From positions 18,825,378 to 18,889,377 of the forward strand of contig NC_066509.1 in NCBI RefSeq assembly GCF_024679095.1: a stretch of DNA of 64,000 nt. Reading direction: 5' to 3'. Below, in pieces: positions 19,795-31,000 of the stretch; the stretch's first letter is position 1, and every line of letters begins with the position of its first letter. This stretch comes from Eriocheir sinensis (taxonomy: Eukaryota; Arthropoda; Malacostraca; Decapoda; Varunidae). The translations under genes were made by a program, and so were the position numbers. A model generated the notes under the pieces. That model ran no database searches, was not told the DNA's origin, and was given only the letters and a program-made list of their open reading frames with translations.

Positions 19795-20342
19795 TAAGTA
19801 AATAACTTCCTGATGGAGTGGATGATTGACTTGGCAACCTGTAGCTTTACTCTCAGCCATTTCAAGTTCCCGACTGATGTACTAACACCCTCAGATTGGC
19901 TACAGTGAAGGTCGTGGCAGAGAGTGTACTCAAACTCCTACTGTGAGCTACTCCTGCTGCCTGCGCCCTCACCACCCCTGTGAAGGACGCCCAGCTGACC
20001 CAACTCTCCTCGGTGAGTCTGTCCCACTTAATGTTGCAAGAGTTATCCGGTATACCTTCACTCTCATGCTTTCCCTATGTCCTGTGCTGTCCAACTTAAT
20101 AATGTGAGAGTTAACTGGTGTTTTCACTACCATCTTTTTAGAGAGTCTGATTAAAAAAACTAATGCAGGAGTTGTGGTGTTTTTTGTTCCTGTTGAGTGC
20201 CTGGATTTACCAGCTGTCTTGTGCTGTCCAACTTATTAATGCAAGAGTCATGGTGTTATTTGTTCCTGTTGGGTGCCTGGACCTATCAGCTGTCTTGTGC
20301 TGTCCAACTTATTAATGCAAGAATTGGCCTGTATCTTCACTC
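19795..20342. other. Tandem-like repeats; weak exon candidate
   Basis: From about 20040 the phrase TGTGCTGTCCAACTTA recurs at irregular spacing (20086, 20221, 20298), with a related copy past the next element at 21240. A possible exon end lies at about 20013 (CTCCTCG|GTGAGT), preceded by a frame reading ALTTPVKDAQLTQLSS that I cannot identify. Confidence 0.35.
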
Positions 20343-21230
20343 TTAACCCCTTCACTACGGCCGGGCCAAAACAGCGCCCCGTGCCATATCCGGGATCGCC
20401 ACGCGCGCCAAATTTCAAATGTCGCTATTGAATATAACAAGTTTTCAGCCATACGCTCAACATAATCATCATGTATTATATAAGAAAACATGCAGAGTGG
20501 ACCGTATTGGCTATACAGGCAGTGCCACACGTGGCCACTTGGTGAACTGTCAAAGCAGTACTTTCCATAGAATTCAAGTTATGTACTAGAGTGGATCTGA
20601 GGCTGCCTCCAGGATACAAGGCCTTGGCAGAGTCACCGCTCTGAGCCTACGACCGCTCACTTATTACCTCTACTCGATTTCCTGACACTACTATTTGACC
20701 TGGAGAAAAACTGAAATCGGGTAGGAGTGAAGCGTGTGCAATGTCATCGGCTTGGAGCGATGGCGGCACCATGGCCGTGTATGTATCTCGGAGACAGCTT
20801 CAGACACACACTATTCTATAACTTGAAATCTATGGAAAGTACAGCTTGGAGTTGAGTGGCCATATGCCTGTATAGCCAATGCGGTCCATTAAATGGTGCA
20901 CATAAAGAAACTCACTACGGCCGGGCCAAAACAGCACGCCGCGCCGTATCCGGGATCGCCGCGCGCCAAATTTCAAATGTCGCTATTAAATATAACAAGT
21001 TTTCAGCCATAAACTCAACACAATCATCATGTATTATATATGAAAACATGCAGAATTAAATGGTGCATAAAGAAACATAAATTAATTGATAATTTTGAGA
21101 TGTACGCAAAAATAAATAGATAAAATAACGTGTATATTGGTTAAAGCGAGCCAGGACGCAGTGCGCGCGTCGGGATGTGGTACAGGGCACGCAGGGACAC
21201 AGTATACACGTCCTCGTGTTGTAGGGTTAA
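20343..21230. mobile_element. TTAACCC-type (piggyBac-like ends) element
   Basis: Bounded by TTAACCCCTTCACTACGG on the left and GTTGTAGGGTTAA on the right, i.e. a TTAA at each end with CCC termini. Inside is a tandem duplication of about 170 bp (CACTACGGCCGGGCC...CATGCAGA). The first copy is interrupted by another MITE (20497-20887). No transposase. Assignment to piggyBac rests on the TTAA target and CCC ends only. Confidence 0.55.
20497..20887. mobile_element. Nested MITE with TIRs of about 75 bp
   Basis: The ends are GGACCGTATTGGCTATACAG and its near-exact reverse complement CTGTATAGCCAATGCGGTCC. The arms continue complementary through ACTTTCCATAGA...TTCAAGTTAT. The second copy of the host repeat at 20925-21075 shows the uninterrupted site (CATGCAGAATTAAATGG). 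Confidence 0.85.
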
Positions 21231-22379
21231 GCCTTCCCTGTGTCCTGTGCTGTCACCTCTGTAATGCAAGTGGTGGACAATATGAGATACCCTTTGCCTC
21301 ACAGTTAATGGCCACATAATGAGGTAGAGGAATGAGATAAAATTCATATAAAGCCGTATTTTTGAAAAGGGGAAGGGAGGACTCACCTGATAAAAGATGG
21401 CTTTATTTTGTACACTTTTTACTCCTTTTTGAATAAGAACATAGCAGGCAGTAGCTTATCCAGTAGACTATTAGTGCTGCCTCGGAGAATCTTGGAACCA
21501 TTTGCTGAACTGAGTGCAGACCAACGTGGCTCACGGGAAGCACTTACGAGACTTGGCAACAGAAAACTCCTCAGTTGTATCCTTGACGTGCTAATTTCCC
21601 TCAGTGACTCGTGCTGCTCAGTACTCATTAGAGAGAGGTGGTTCAATCTTGTTTGAACCATACTGACTCTTACTTCTTGAGTCTAGTTAATTTTGGAAAG
21701 GAGCGTTCACCACTGCAGTTGGTGACCATTAGAGTTAAGTAAATCTTCAACGCGATCTCGACATTAGGAGAACAAGACCCAAAAGAATGATCAACTCTCA
21801 GACGATACAATGTCATCTCGTAAAGGTCTTGTTGAGATCCAGCAACAGTACAGCCGGGTCAGACCGCAACAGCACTGATCCAATATTTCCCAAAATATAT
21901 AAGGTACGTCAAGTTTGCAGTATATTGACAGGCCAACATTCGCTGCAGATTGATCTTTACTCAATGTTATGATAACCCCTCGAATGTTGGTCTGTGAATG
22001 TGCCGGCAACTTAACGTACACCTATTGAATACACACCAGCAGAGCGGTCGCTTCTGAAAATAAGAAAACTTTTATACCCCTTTGTCATCACGATATATTA
22101 TTGTACTCAACACCCTGCCAACGTACTACTGGCTTACTCATGAGTACAGATACTATTGATAAGAGGCCAAAACTACCACCATTTGACATGATAAAAACAA
22201 CAAAACTCACACTTAGATTCAGCTGTGCACTTGTGCCTCGACCGCCATTAAAGCTTTTTTCTGTTATTGATATTTAATATAATCTATACTACTAAACTTT
22301 TATCTGCATTAATAGGTTAAGTATATTATGTATAACACACCCCTAACTTACCCTACAGACAGTCAAGGAAATACACATT
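21231..22379. other. No gene recognised
   Basis: Mostly unique-looking sequence. I found no supported exon or repeat. Confidence 0.4.
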
Positions 22380-23126
22380 TTAACCCGTCCGCTGCAATTG
22401 GCACGGATTTGGCTTTCACTGGTAGCCTGGTGAACTTATACTCCCAGGTCTTTCTCTGCCTCTGTGGTGGATAGTGGAGTGTTTCCTATATGGTATTGGT
22501 GTGCTGGATATCCCTTCACTGGTAGCCTGGTGAACTTATACTCCCAGGTCTTTCTCTGGCTCTGTGGTGGATAGTGGAGTGTTTCCTATATGGTATTGGT
22601 GTGCTGGATATCCCTTCACTGGTAGCCTGGTAACATACACTCCCAGGTCTTTCTCTGGCTCTGTGGTGGATAGTGGAGTGTTTCCCATATGGTATTGGTG
22701 TGCTGGATATCCCTTCACTGGTAGCCTGGTAACATACACTCCCAGGTCTGTGGTCTCTGCCTCTGTGGTGGATAGTGGAGTGTTTCTCATATGGTATTGG
22801 TGTGCTGGATATCCCTTCACTGGTAGCCTGGTAACATACACTCCCAGGTCTTTCTCTGGCTCTGTGGTGGATAGTGGAGTGTTTCCCATATGGTATTGGT
22901 GTGCTGGATATCCCTTCACTGGTAGCCTGGTAACATACACTCCCAGGTCTTTCTCTGCCTCTGTGGTGGATAGTGGAGTGTTTCCTATATGGTATTGGTG
23001 TGCTGGATATCCCCTCCCAAGGTGCAGGACTACATTTTTCTTCATTGAATTGTAGCAGCCACTTTTTGCTCCACTCCTGTAGCTTGGTGAGGTCTTCTTG
23101 TAGGAAATCCGTAGTCAAGGGGTTAA
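22380..23126 (-). mobile_element. TTAA-bounded element with 99-bp LINE-derived array (inverted copy 1)
   Basis: Starts TTAACCCGTCCGCTG and ends GTAGTCAAGGGGTTAA. It contains about six 99-bp units that encode, on the minus strand, 33 residues (GYPAHQYHMGNTPLSTTEA then EKDLGVYVTRLPVK). The sequence before the array (LTKLQEWSKKWLLQFNEEKC) is LINE reverse-transcriptase-like, so the tandem unit is a segment of LINE ORF2. The array is open in frame because 99 is a multiple of three, but there is no start or complete domain. Confidence 0.8.
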
Positions 23127-23333
23127 GAGAATCCATCGCCAGGACCTTCATGCTATTCAATTTACACATGTTTATGTCTGCTGGAGCCTTGGGTCCAGCT
23201 GCAACACCCACAAGTCCGGATCTGGACCGCGGGCCGCCAGTTGAGTTGGGAAGCCCTGGACTATATGCCGTATACGGTGTACTACAATGCCAGGCTTATT
23301 ATACTATGCCCTAGTGAAGTTTCCTATATTTTC
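23127..23333. other. Spacer between repeats, no gene
   Basis: Short unassigned sequence between the element at 22380 and the next MITE. Confidence 0.4.
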
Positions 23334-23521
23334 TTATCCCGGAAGCAGCGACGGGCCAAATTTGTGCCGTGACATAAACCCCCCAAGATAGATGATACAT
23401 AATCTGATCACAAATGCTTTGATATATATTATGGAATGGTTTGTGTAAGGGGTGATTTTTTTTCATTTTTCTCGCTTAGAGGGACCATTAAGAAACATGA
23501 TCCCGCAGCTACCGGGTTATA
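23334..23521. mobile_element. MITE family M4, copy 1 (degraded ends)
   Basis: Contains the family core GCAGCGACGGGCCAAATTTG, then TTTCTCGCTTAGAGGGACCA, and ends GCTACCGGGTTAT. Related copies at 35543, 38013 and 50477. Confidence 0.75.
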
Positions 23522-23674
23522 TATAGTAATATCATATATAATAATATTACAAAAAATTAGGAAAATGAGTAATTATTTTGTCTCAGCCTTCTGTGCCTAA
23601 GGGCAAAAACTTTAGTTACTAATTTTTACGTTCTGCAGGGCCTGTACCACGTGCTAAATGTGCTACTAGGTTAA

Positions 23675-24418
23675 TTAACCCCTTGAATGCGGATTTCCTA
23701 CAGTTAGACATCACCAAGCTACTGAAATGGAGCAAAAAGTGGCTGCTACAATTCAATGAAGAAAAATGTAAAGTCCTGCACCTTGGGAGGGGATATCCAG
23801 CACACCAATACCACATGGGAAACACTCCACTATCCACCACAGAGGCAGAGAAAGACCTGGGAGTGTATGTTACCAGGCTACCAGTGAAGGGATATCCAGC
23901 ACACCAATACCACATGGGAAACACTCCACTATCCACCACAGAGGCAGAGAAAGACCTGGGAGTGTATGTTACCAGGCTACCAGTGAAGGGATATCCAGCA
24001 CACCAATACCACATGGGAAACACTCCACTATCCACCACAGAGGCAGAGAAAGACCTGGGACTATATGTTACCAGGCTACCAGTGAAGGGATATCCAGCAC
24101 ACCAATACCACATGGGAAACACTCCACTATCCACTACAGAGGCAGAGAAAGACCTGGGAGTGTATGTTACCAGGCTACCAGTGAAGGGATATCCAGCACA
24201 CCAATACCACATGGGAAACACTCCACTATCCACCACAGAGGCAGACAAAGACCTGGGACTATATGTTACCAGGCTACCAGTGAAGGGATATCCAGCGCAC
24301 CAATACCACATGGGAAACACTCCACTATCCACCACAGAGACAGAGAAAGACCTGGGACTATATGCTACCAGGCTACCAGGGAAGGCCAAATCCGTGCCAG
24401 TCACAGCGGACGGGTTAA
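23675..24418 (+). mobile_element. TTAA-bounded element with 99-bp LINE-derived array (copy 2)
   Basis: Starts TTAACCCCTTGAATGCGG and ends CAGCGGACGGGTTAA. About six 99-bp units encode the same 33-residue LINE-like repeat on the plus strand. It is the inverted partner of 22380-23126, separated by about 550 bp. The lead-in reads ITKLLKWSKKWLLQFNEEKC, the thumb-side region of a CR1-like reverse transcriptase. Confidence 0.8.
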
Positions 24419-24593
24419 ACCAACACTGAGTCACTTGGGGCCATAAACTTACTCAGCAATACCCTTATACTGACTCACTATGTTACATAATAAGAACCAC
24501 TACCAGGGCTGCACATATGAATCTTACCAGGGCACACACACACACACACATTAAGAATTATTTGTCCTGGTATAGTGTGGCTAATTCTTCTGG
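24419..24593. other. Short spacer with (CA)n
   Basis: A small CA tract at 24534-24550; nothing else recognised. Confidence 0.4.
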
Positions 24594-24790
24594 CTCCGTG
24601 GTGTAGTGGTTAGCATGCCTACCTATGAATCTGCCGGCCAGGTTGGAATCCCCCTCCCTGGACAGTCATTTCATTGTAGCCCACGTATGAATTTTCCCCC
24701 AGAGCATTTAAGTAAGAGTTAATTTTGTCATGTATGTAGGTGAGTAAGGTTATGTGATGTTCATCCTTCCTTTCTGGCGGGCTAGATGTA
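24594..24790 (+). mobile_element. tRNA-derived SINE
   Basis: Head with A-box-like GTGGTGTAGTGGTTAGCATG (about 24598) and B-box-like CAGGTTGGAATCCC (about 24641), at the normal spacing for an internal pol III promoter. The body runs to the start of the TC repeat. Confidence 0.75.
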
Positions 24791-24818
24791 CCAAGTGTTA
24801 GACCTCAATGTATAGCTA

Positions 24819-24821
<3 letters not shown>

Positions 24822-24886
<65 letters not shown>

Positions 24887-24931
24887 CTCCCCCCCATCTC
24901 TCTCTCTCTCTACCTCCCCTTTCCCTCCCCC

Positions 24932-24978
<47 letters not shown>

Positions 24979-25005
24979 TCATCATTTCTCTCTCTCTCTT
25001 CCTTC
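24822..25005. repeat. (TC)n microsatellite
   Basis: Long TC runs with C-rich interruptions lead directly into the pyrimidine minisatellite. Confidence 0.95.
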
Positions 25006-25020
25006 TCTCCTTCCTTCCTT

Positions 25021-28000
25021 CCTTCCCAGTGTTCCTTCTGTCCACCCTCAGACCTTCATCTTCCTTCTCTCCCCTTCCCAGTGTTCCTTCGTCCACCCTC
25101 AGACCTTCCTCTTCCTTCCTTCCTTCCTTCCTTCCCAGTGTTCCTTCGTCCACCCTCAGACCTTCCTCTTCCTTCCCAGTGTTCCTTCGTCCACCCTCAG
25201 ACCTTCCTCCTCCTTCCTTCCTTCCTTCCTTCCTTCCTCAGACCTTCCTCTTCCTTCCTTCCTTCCTTCCTTCCCAGTGTTCCTTCGTCCACCTCAGACC
25301 TTCCTCTTCCTTCCTTCCTTCCCAGTGTTCCTTCGTCCACCCTCAGACCTTCATCTTCCTTCCTTCCTTCCTTCCTTCCCACTGTACCTACGTCCACCCT
25401 CCGACCTTCCTCTACCTTCCTTCCTTCCTTCCTTCCCAGTGTTCCTTCGTCCACCCTCAGACCTTCCTCTTCCTTCCTTCCTTCCTTCCGTCCTTCCCAG
25501 TGTTCCTTCGTCCACCCTCAGACCTTCCTCTTCCTTCCTTCCTTCCTTCCTTCCTTCCCAGTGTTCCTTCGTCCACCCTCAGACCTTCCTCTTCCTTCCT
25601 TCCTTCCTTCCTTCCTTCCTTCCTTCCTTCCCAGTGTTCCTTCGTCCACCCTCAGACCTTTCTCTTCCTTCCTTCCTTCCTTCCTTCCTTCCCAGTGTTC
25701 CTTCGTCCACCCTCAGACCTTCCTCTTCCTTCCTTCCTTCCTTCCTTCCCAGTGTTCCTTCGTCCACCCTCAGACCTTCCTCTTCCTTCCTTCCTTCCTT
25801 CCCAGTGTTCCTTCATCCACCCTCAGACCTTTCTCTTCCTTCCTTCCTTCCTTCCTTCCTTCCCAGTGTTCCTTCGTCCACCCTCAGACCTTCCTCTTCC
25901 TTCCTTCCTTCCTTCCCAGTGTTCCTTCGTCCACCCTCAGACCTTCCTCTTCCTTCCTTCCTTCCTTCCCAGTGTTCCTTCGTCCACCCTCAGACCTTCC
26001 TCCTCCTTCCTTTCTTCCTTCCCAGTGCTCCTTCGTCCACCCTCAGACCTTCCTCTTCCTTCCTTCCTTCCTTCCCAGTGTTCCTTCGTCCACCCTCAGA
26101 CCTTCCTCGTCCTTCCTTCCTTCCTTCCCAGTGTTCCTTCGTCCACCCTCAGACCTTCCTCTTCCTTCCTTCCTTCCTTCCTTCCCAGTGTTCCTTCGTC
26201 CACCTCAGACCTTCCTCTTCCTTCCTTCCTTCCTCCTTCGTCCACCCTCAGACCTTCCTCTCTTCCTTCCTTCCTTCCTTCCTTCCCTGTGTTACTTCTG
26301 CCACCCTCAGACCTTCCTCTTCCTTCCTTCCTTCCTTCCCAGTGTTCCTTCGTCCACCCTCAGACCTTCCTCTTCCATCCTTCCTTTTCCTTCCTTCCTT
26401 CCCAGTGTTCCTTCGTCCACCCTCAGACCTTCCTCCTCCTTCCTTCCTTCCTTCCTTCCCAGTGTTCCTTCGTCCACCCTCAGACCTTCCTCCTCCTTCC
26501 TTCCTTCCTTCCTTCCCAGTGTTCCTTCGTCCACCCTCAGACCTTCCTCTTCCTTCCTTCCTTCCTTCCCAGTGTTCCTTCGTCCACCCTCAGACCTTCC
26601 TCTTCCCTCCTTCCTTCCTTCCCAGTGTTCCTTCGACCACCCTCAGACCTTCCTCTTCCGTCCTTCCTTCCTTCCTTCCCAGTGTTCGTCCACCCTCAGA
26701 CATTCCTCTTCCTTCCTTCCTTCCTTCCCAGTGTTCCTTCGTCCACCCTCAGACCTTCCTCTTCCTTCCTTCCTTCCTTCCTTCCTTCCCAGTGTTCCTT
26801 CGTCCACCCTCAGACCTTCCTCTTCCTTCCTTCCTTCCTTCCTTCCCAGAGTTCCTTCGTCCAAGCACAGACCTTCCTCTTCCCTCCTTCCTTCCTTCCT
26901 TCCCAGTGTTCCTTCGTCCACCCTCAGACCTTCCTCTTCCTTCCTTCCTTCCTTCCTTCCCAGTGTTCCTTCGTCCACCCTCAGACCTTCCTCTTCCTTC
27001 CTTCCTTCCTTCCTTCCCAGTGTTCGTCCACCCTCAGACCTTCCTCTTCCTTCCTTCCTTCCTTCCTTCCTTCCCAGTGTTCCTTCTGTCCACCCTCAGA
27101 CCTCTTCCTTCCTTCCTTCCTTCCTTCCCAGTGTTCCTTCGTCCACCTCAGACCTTCCTCTTCCTTCCTTCCTTCCTTCCTTCCTTCCCAGTGTTCCTTC
27201 GTCCACCTCAGACCTTCCTCTTCCTCCTCCTTCCTTCCTTCCTTCCCAGTGTTCCTTCGTCCACCCACAGACCTTCCTCTTCCTTCCTTCCTTCCTTCCT
27301 TCCCAGTGTTCCTTCGTCCACCCTCAGACCTTCCTCTTCCTTCCTTCCTTCCTTCCCAGTGTTCCTTCGTCCACCCACAGACCTTCCTCTTCCTTCCTTC
27401 CTTCCTTCCTTCCTTCCCAGTGTTCCTTCATCCACCCTCAGACCCTCCTCCTCCTTCCTTCCTTCCTTCCTTCCTTCCCAGTGTTCCTTCATCCACCCTC
27501 AGACCTTCCTCTTCCTTCCTTCCTTCCTTCCTTCCCAGTGTTCCTTCGTCCACCCTCAGACCTTCCTCTTCCTTCCTTCCTTCCTTCCCAGTGTTCCTTC
27601 GTCCACCCTCAGACCTTCCTCTTCCTTCCTTCCTTCCCAGTGTTCCTTCGTCCACCCTCAGACCTTCCTCCTCCTTCCTTCCTTCCTTCCTTCCCAGTGT
27701 TCCTTCTTCCACCCTCAGACCTTCCTTCCTTCCTTCCTTCCTTCCTTCCCAGTGTTCCTTCTGTCCACCCTCAGACCTTCCTCTTCCTTCCTTCCTTCCT
27801 TCCCAGTGTTTCTTCGTCCACCCTCAGACCTTCCTTCTTCCTTCCTTCCTTCCTTCCCAGTGTTCCTTCGTCCACCCTCAGACCTTCATCTTCCTTCCTT
27901 CCTTCCTTCCTTCCCAGTGTTCCTTCGTCCACCCTCAGACCTTCCTCTTCCTTCCTTCCTTCCTTCCTTCCCAGTGTTCCTTCGTCCACCCTCAGACCTT

Positions 28001-31000
28001 CCTCTTCCTTCCTTCCTTCCCAGTGTTCCTTCGTCCACCCTCAGACCTTCCTCTTCCTTCCTTCCTTCCCAGTGTTCCTTCGTCCACCCTCAGACCTTCC
28101 TCTTCCTTCCTTCCTTCCTTCCTTCCTTCCCAGTGTTCCTTCGTCCACCCTCAGACCTTCCTCTTCCTTCCTTCCTTCCTTCCTTCCCAGTGTTCCTTCG
28201 TCCACCCTCAGACCTTCCTCTTCCTTCCTTCCTTCCCAGTGTTCCTTCGTCCACCCTCAGACCTTCCTCTTCCTTCCTTCCTTCCTTCCTTCCCAGTGTT
28301 CCTTCGTCCACCCTCAGACCTTCCTCTTCCTTCCTTCCTTCCTTCCTTCCCAGTGTTCCTTCGTCCACCCTCAGACCTTCCTCTTCCTTCCTTCCTTCCT
28401 TCCCAGTGTTCCTTCGTCCACCCTCAGACCTTCCTCTTCCTTCCTTCCTTCCTTCCCAGTGTTCCTTTGTCCACCCTCAGACCTTCCTCTTCCTTCCTTC
28501 CTTCCTTCCCAGTGTTCCTTCATCCACCCTCAGACCTTCCTCTTCCTTCCTTCCTTCCATCCCAGTGTTCCTTCTGTCCACCTCAGACCTTCCTCTTCCT
28601 TCCTTCCTTCCCAGTGTTCCTTCGTCCACCCTCAGACCTTCCTCTTCCTTCCTTCCTTCCTTCCTTCCCAGTGTTCCTTCATCCACCCTCAGACCTTCCT
28701 CTTCCTTCCTTCCTTCCTTCCCAGTGTTCCTTCGTCCACCCTCAGACCTTCCTCTTCCTTCCCAGTGTTCCTTCGTCCACCCTCAGACCTTCCTCTTCCT
28801 TCCTTCCTTCCTTCCTTCCCAGTGTTCCTTCATCCCCCCTCAGACCTTCCTCTTCCTTCCTTCCTTCCCAGTGTTCCCTCGTCCACCCTCAGACCTTCCT
28901 CTTCCTTCCTTCCTTCCTTCCTTCCCAGTGTTCCTTCGTCCACCCTCCGACCTGCCTCTTCCTTCCTTCCTTCCTTCCTTCCCAGTGTTCCTTCGTCCAC
29001 CCTCAGACCTTCCTCTTCCTTCCTTCCTTCCCAGTGTTCCTTCGTCCACCCTCAGACCTTCCTCTTCCTTCCTTCCTTCCTTCCCAGTGTTCCTTCGTCC
29101 ACCCTCAGACCTTCCTCTTCCTTCCTTCCTTCCCAGTGTTCCTTCATCCACCCTCAGACCTTCCTCTTCCTTCCTTCCTTCCTTCCTTCCTTCCCAGTGT
29201 TCCTTCATCCCCCCTCAGACCTTCCTCTTCCTTCCTTCCTTCCTTCCTTCCTTCCCAGTGTTCCTTCGTCCACCCTCAGACCTTCCTCTTCCTTCCTTCC
29301 TTCCTTCCCAGTGTTCCTTCATCCACCCTCAGACCTTCTTCTTCCTTCCTTCCTTCCTTCCTTCCTTCCTTCCCAGTGTTCCTTCGTCCACCCTCAGACC
29401 TTCCTCTTCCTTCCTTCCTTCCTTCCCAGTGTTCCTTCATCCACCCTCAGACCTTCCTCTTCCTTCCTTCCTTCCTTCCCAGTGTTCCTTCGTCCACCCT
29501 CAGACCTTCCTCTTCCTTCCTTCCTTCCTTCCTTCCCAGTGTTCCTTCGTCCACCCTCAGACCTTTCTCTTCCTTCCTTCCTTCCTTCCTTCCCAGTGTT
29601 CCTTCGTCCCCCCTCAGACCTTCCTCTTCCTTCTTTCCTTCCTTCCTTCCCAGTGTTCCTTCGTCCACCCTCAGACCTTCCTCTTCCTTCCTTCCTTCCT
29701 TCCTTCCCAGTGTTCCTTCGTCCACCCTCAGACCTTCCTCTTCCTTCTTTCCTTCCTTCCCAGTGTTCCTTCGTCCACCCTCAGACCTTCCTCTTCCTTC
29801 TTTCCTTCCTTCCCAGTGTTCCTTCGTCCACCCTCAGACCTTCCTCTTCCTTCCTTCCTTCCTTCCCAGTGTTCCTTCGTCCACCCTCAGACCTTCCTCT
29901 TCCTTCCTTCCTTCCTTCCTTCCTTCCCAGTGTTCCTTCGTCCACCCTCAGACCTTTCTCTTCCTTCCTTCCTTCCTTCCTTCCCAGTGTTCCTTCGTCC
30001 CCTTCAGACCTTTCTCTTCCTTCCTTCCTTCCTTCCTTCCCAGTGTTCCTTCGTCCACCCTCAGACCTTCCTCTTCCTTCCTTCCTTCCTTCCCAGTGTT
30101 CCTTCGTCCACCCTCAGACCTTCCTCTTCCTTCTTTCCTTCCTTCCCAGTGTTCCTTCGTCCACCCTCAGACCTTCCTCTTCCTTCCTTCCTTCCTTCCC
30201 AGTGTTCCTTCGTCCACCCTCAGACCTTCCTCTTCCTTCCTTCCTTCCTTCCCAGTGTTCCTTCGTCCACCCTCAGACCTTCCTCTTCCTTCCTTCCTTC
30301 CTTCCTTCCCAGTGTTCCTTCATCCACCCTCAGACCTTCCTCTTCCTTCCTTCCTTCCTTCCCAGTGTTCCTTCGTCCACCCTCAGACCTTCCTCTTCCT
30401 TCCTTCCTTCCTTCCTTCCCAGTGTTCCTTCGTCCACCCTCAGACCTTCCTCTTCCTTCCTTCCTTCCTTCCTTCCTTCCTTCCCAGTGTTCCTTCGTCC
30501 ACCCTCAGACCTTCCTCTTCCTTCCTTCCTTCCTTCCTTCCCAGTGTTCCTTCGTCCACCCTCAGACCTTCCTCTTCCTTCCTTCCTTCCTTCCCAGTGT
30601 TCCTTCGTCCACCCTCAGACCTTCCTCTTCCTTCCTTCCTTCCTTCCCAGTGTTCCTTCATCCACCCTCAGACCTTCCTCTTCCTTCCTTCCTTCCTTCC
30701 TTCCTTCCTTCCTTCCCAGTGTTCTTTCGTCCACCCTCAGACCTTCATCTTCCTTCCTTCCTTCCTTCCTTCCTTCCCAGTGTTCCTTCGTCCACCCTCA
30801 GACCTTCCTCTTCCTTCCTTCCTTCCTTCCTTCCCAGTGTTCCTTCATCCACCCTCAGACCTTCCTCTTCCTTCCTTCCTTCCCAGTGTTCCTTCGTCCA
30901 CCCTCAGACCTTCCTCTTCCTTCCTTCCTTCCTTCCGTCCCTGAGTTCCTTCTTCCTCCCTCAGACCTTCCTCTTCCTTCCTTCCTTCCTTCCCAGTGTT

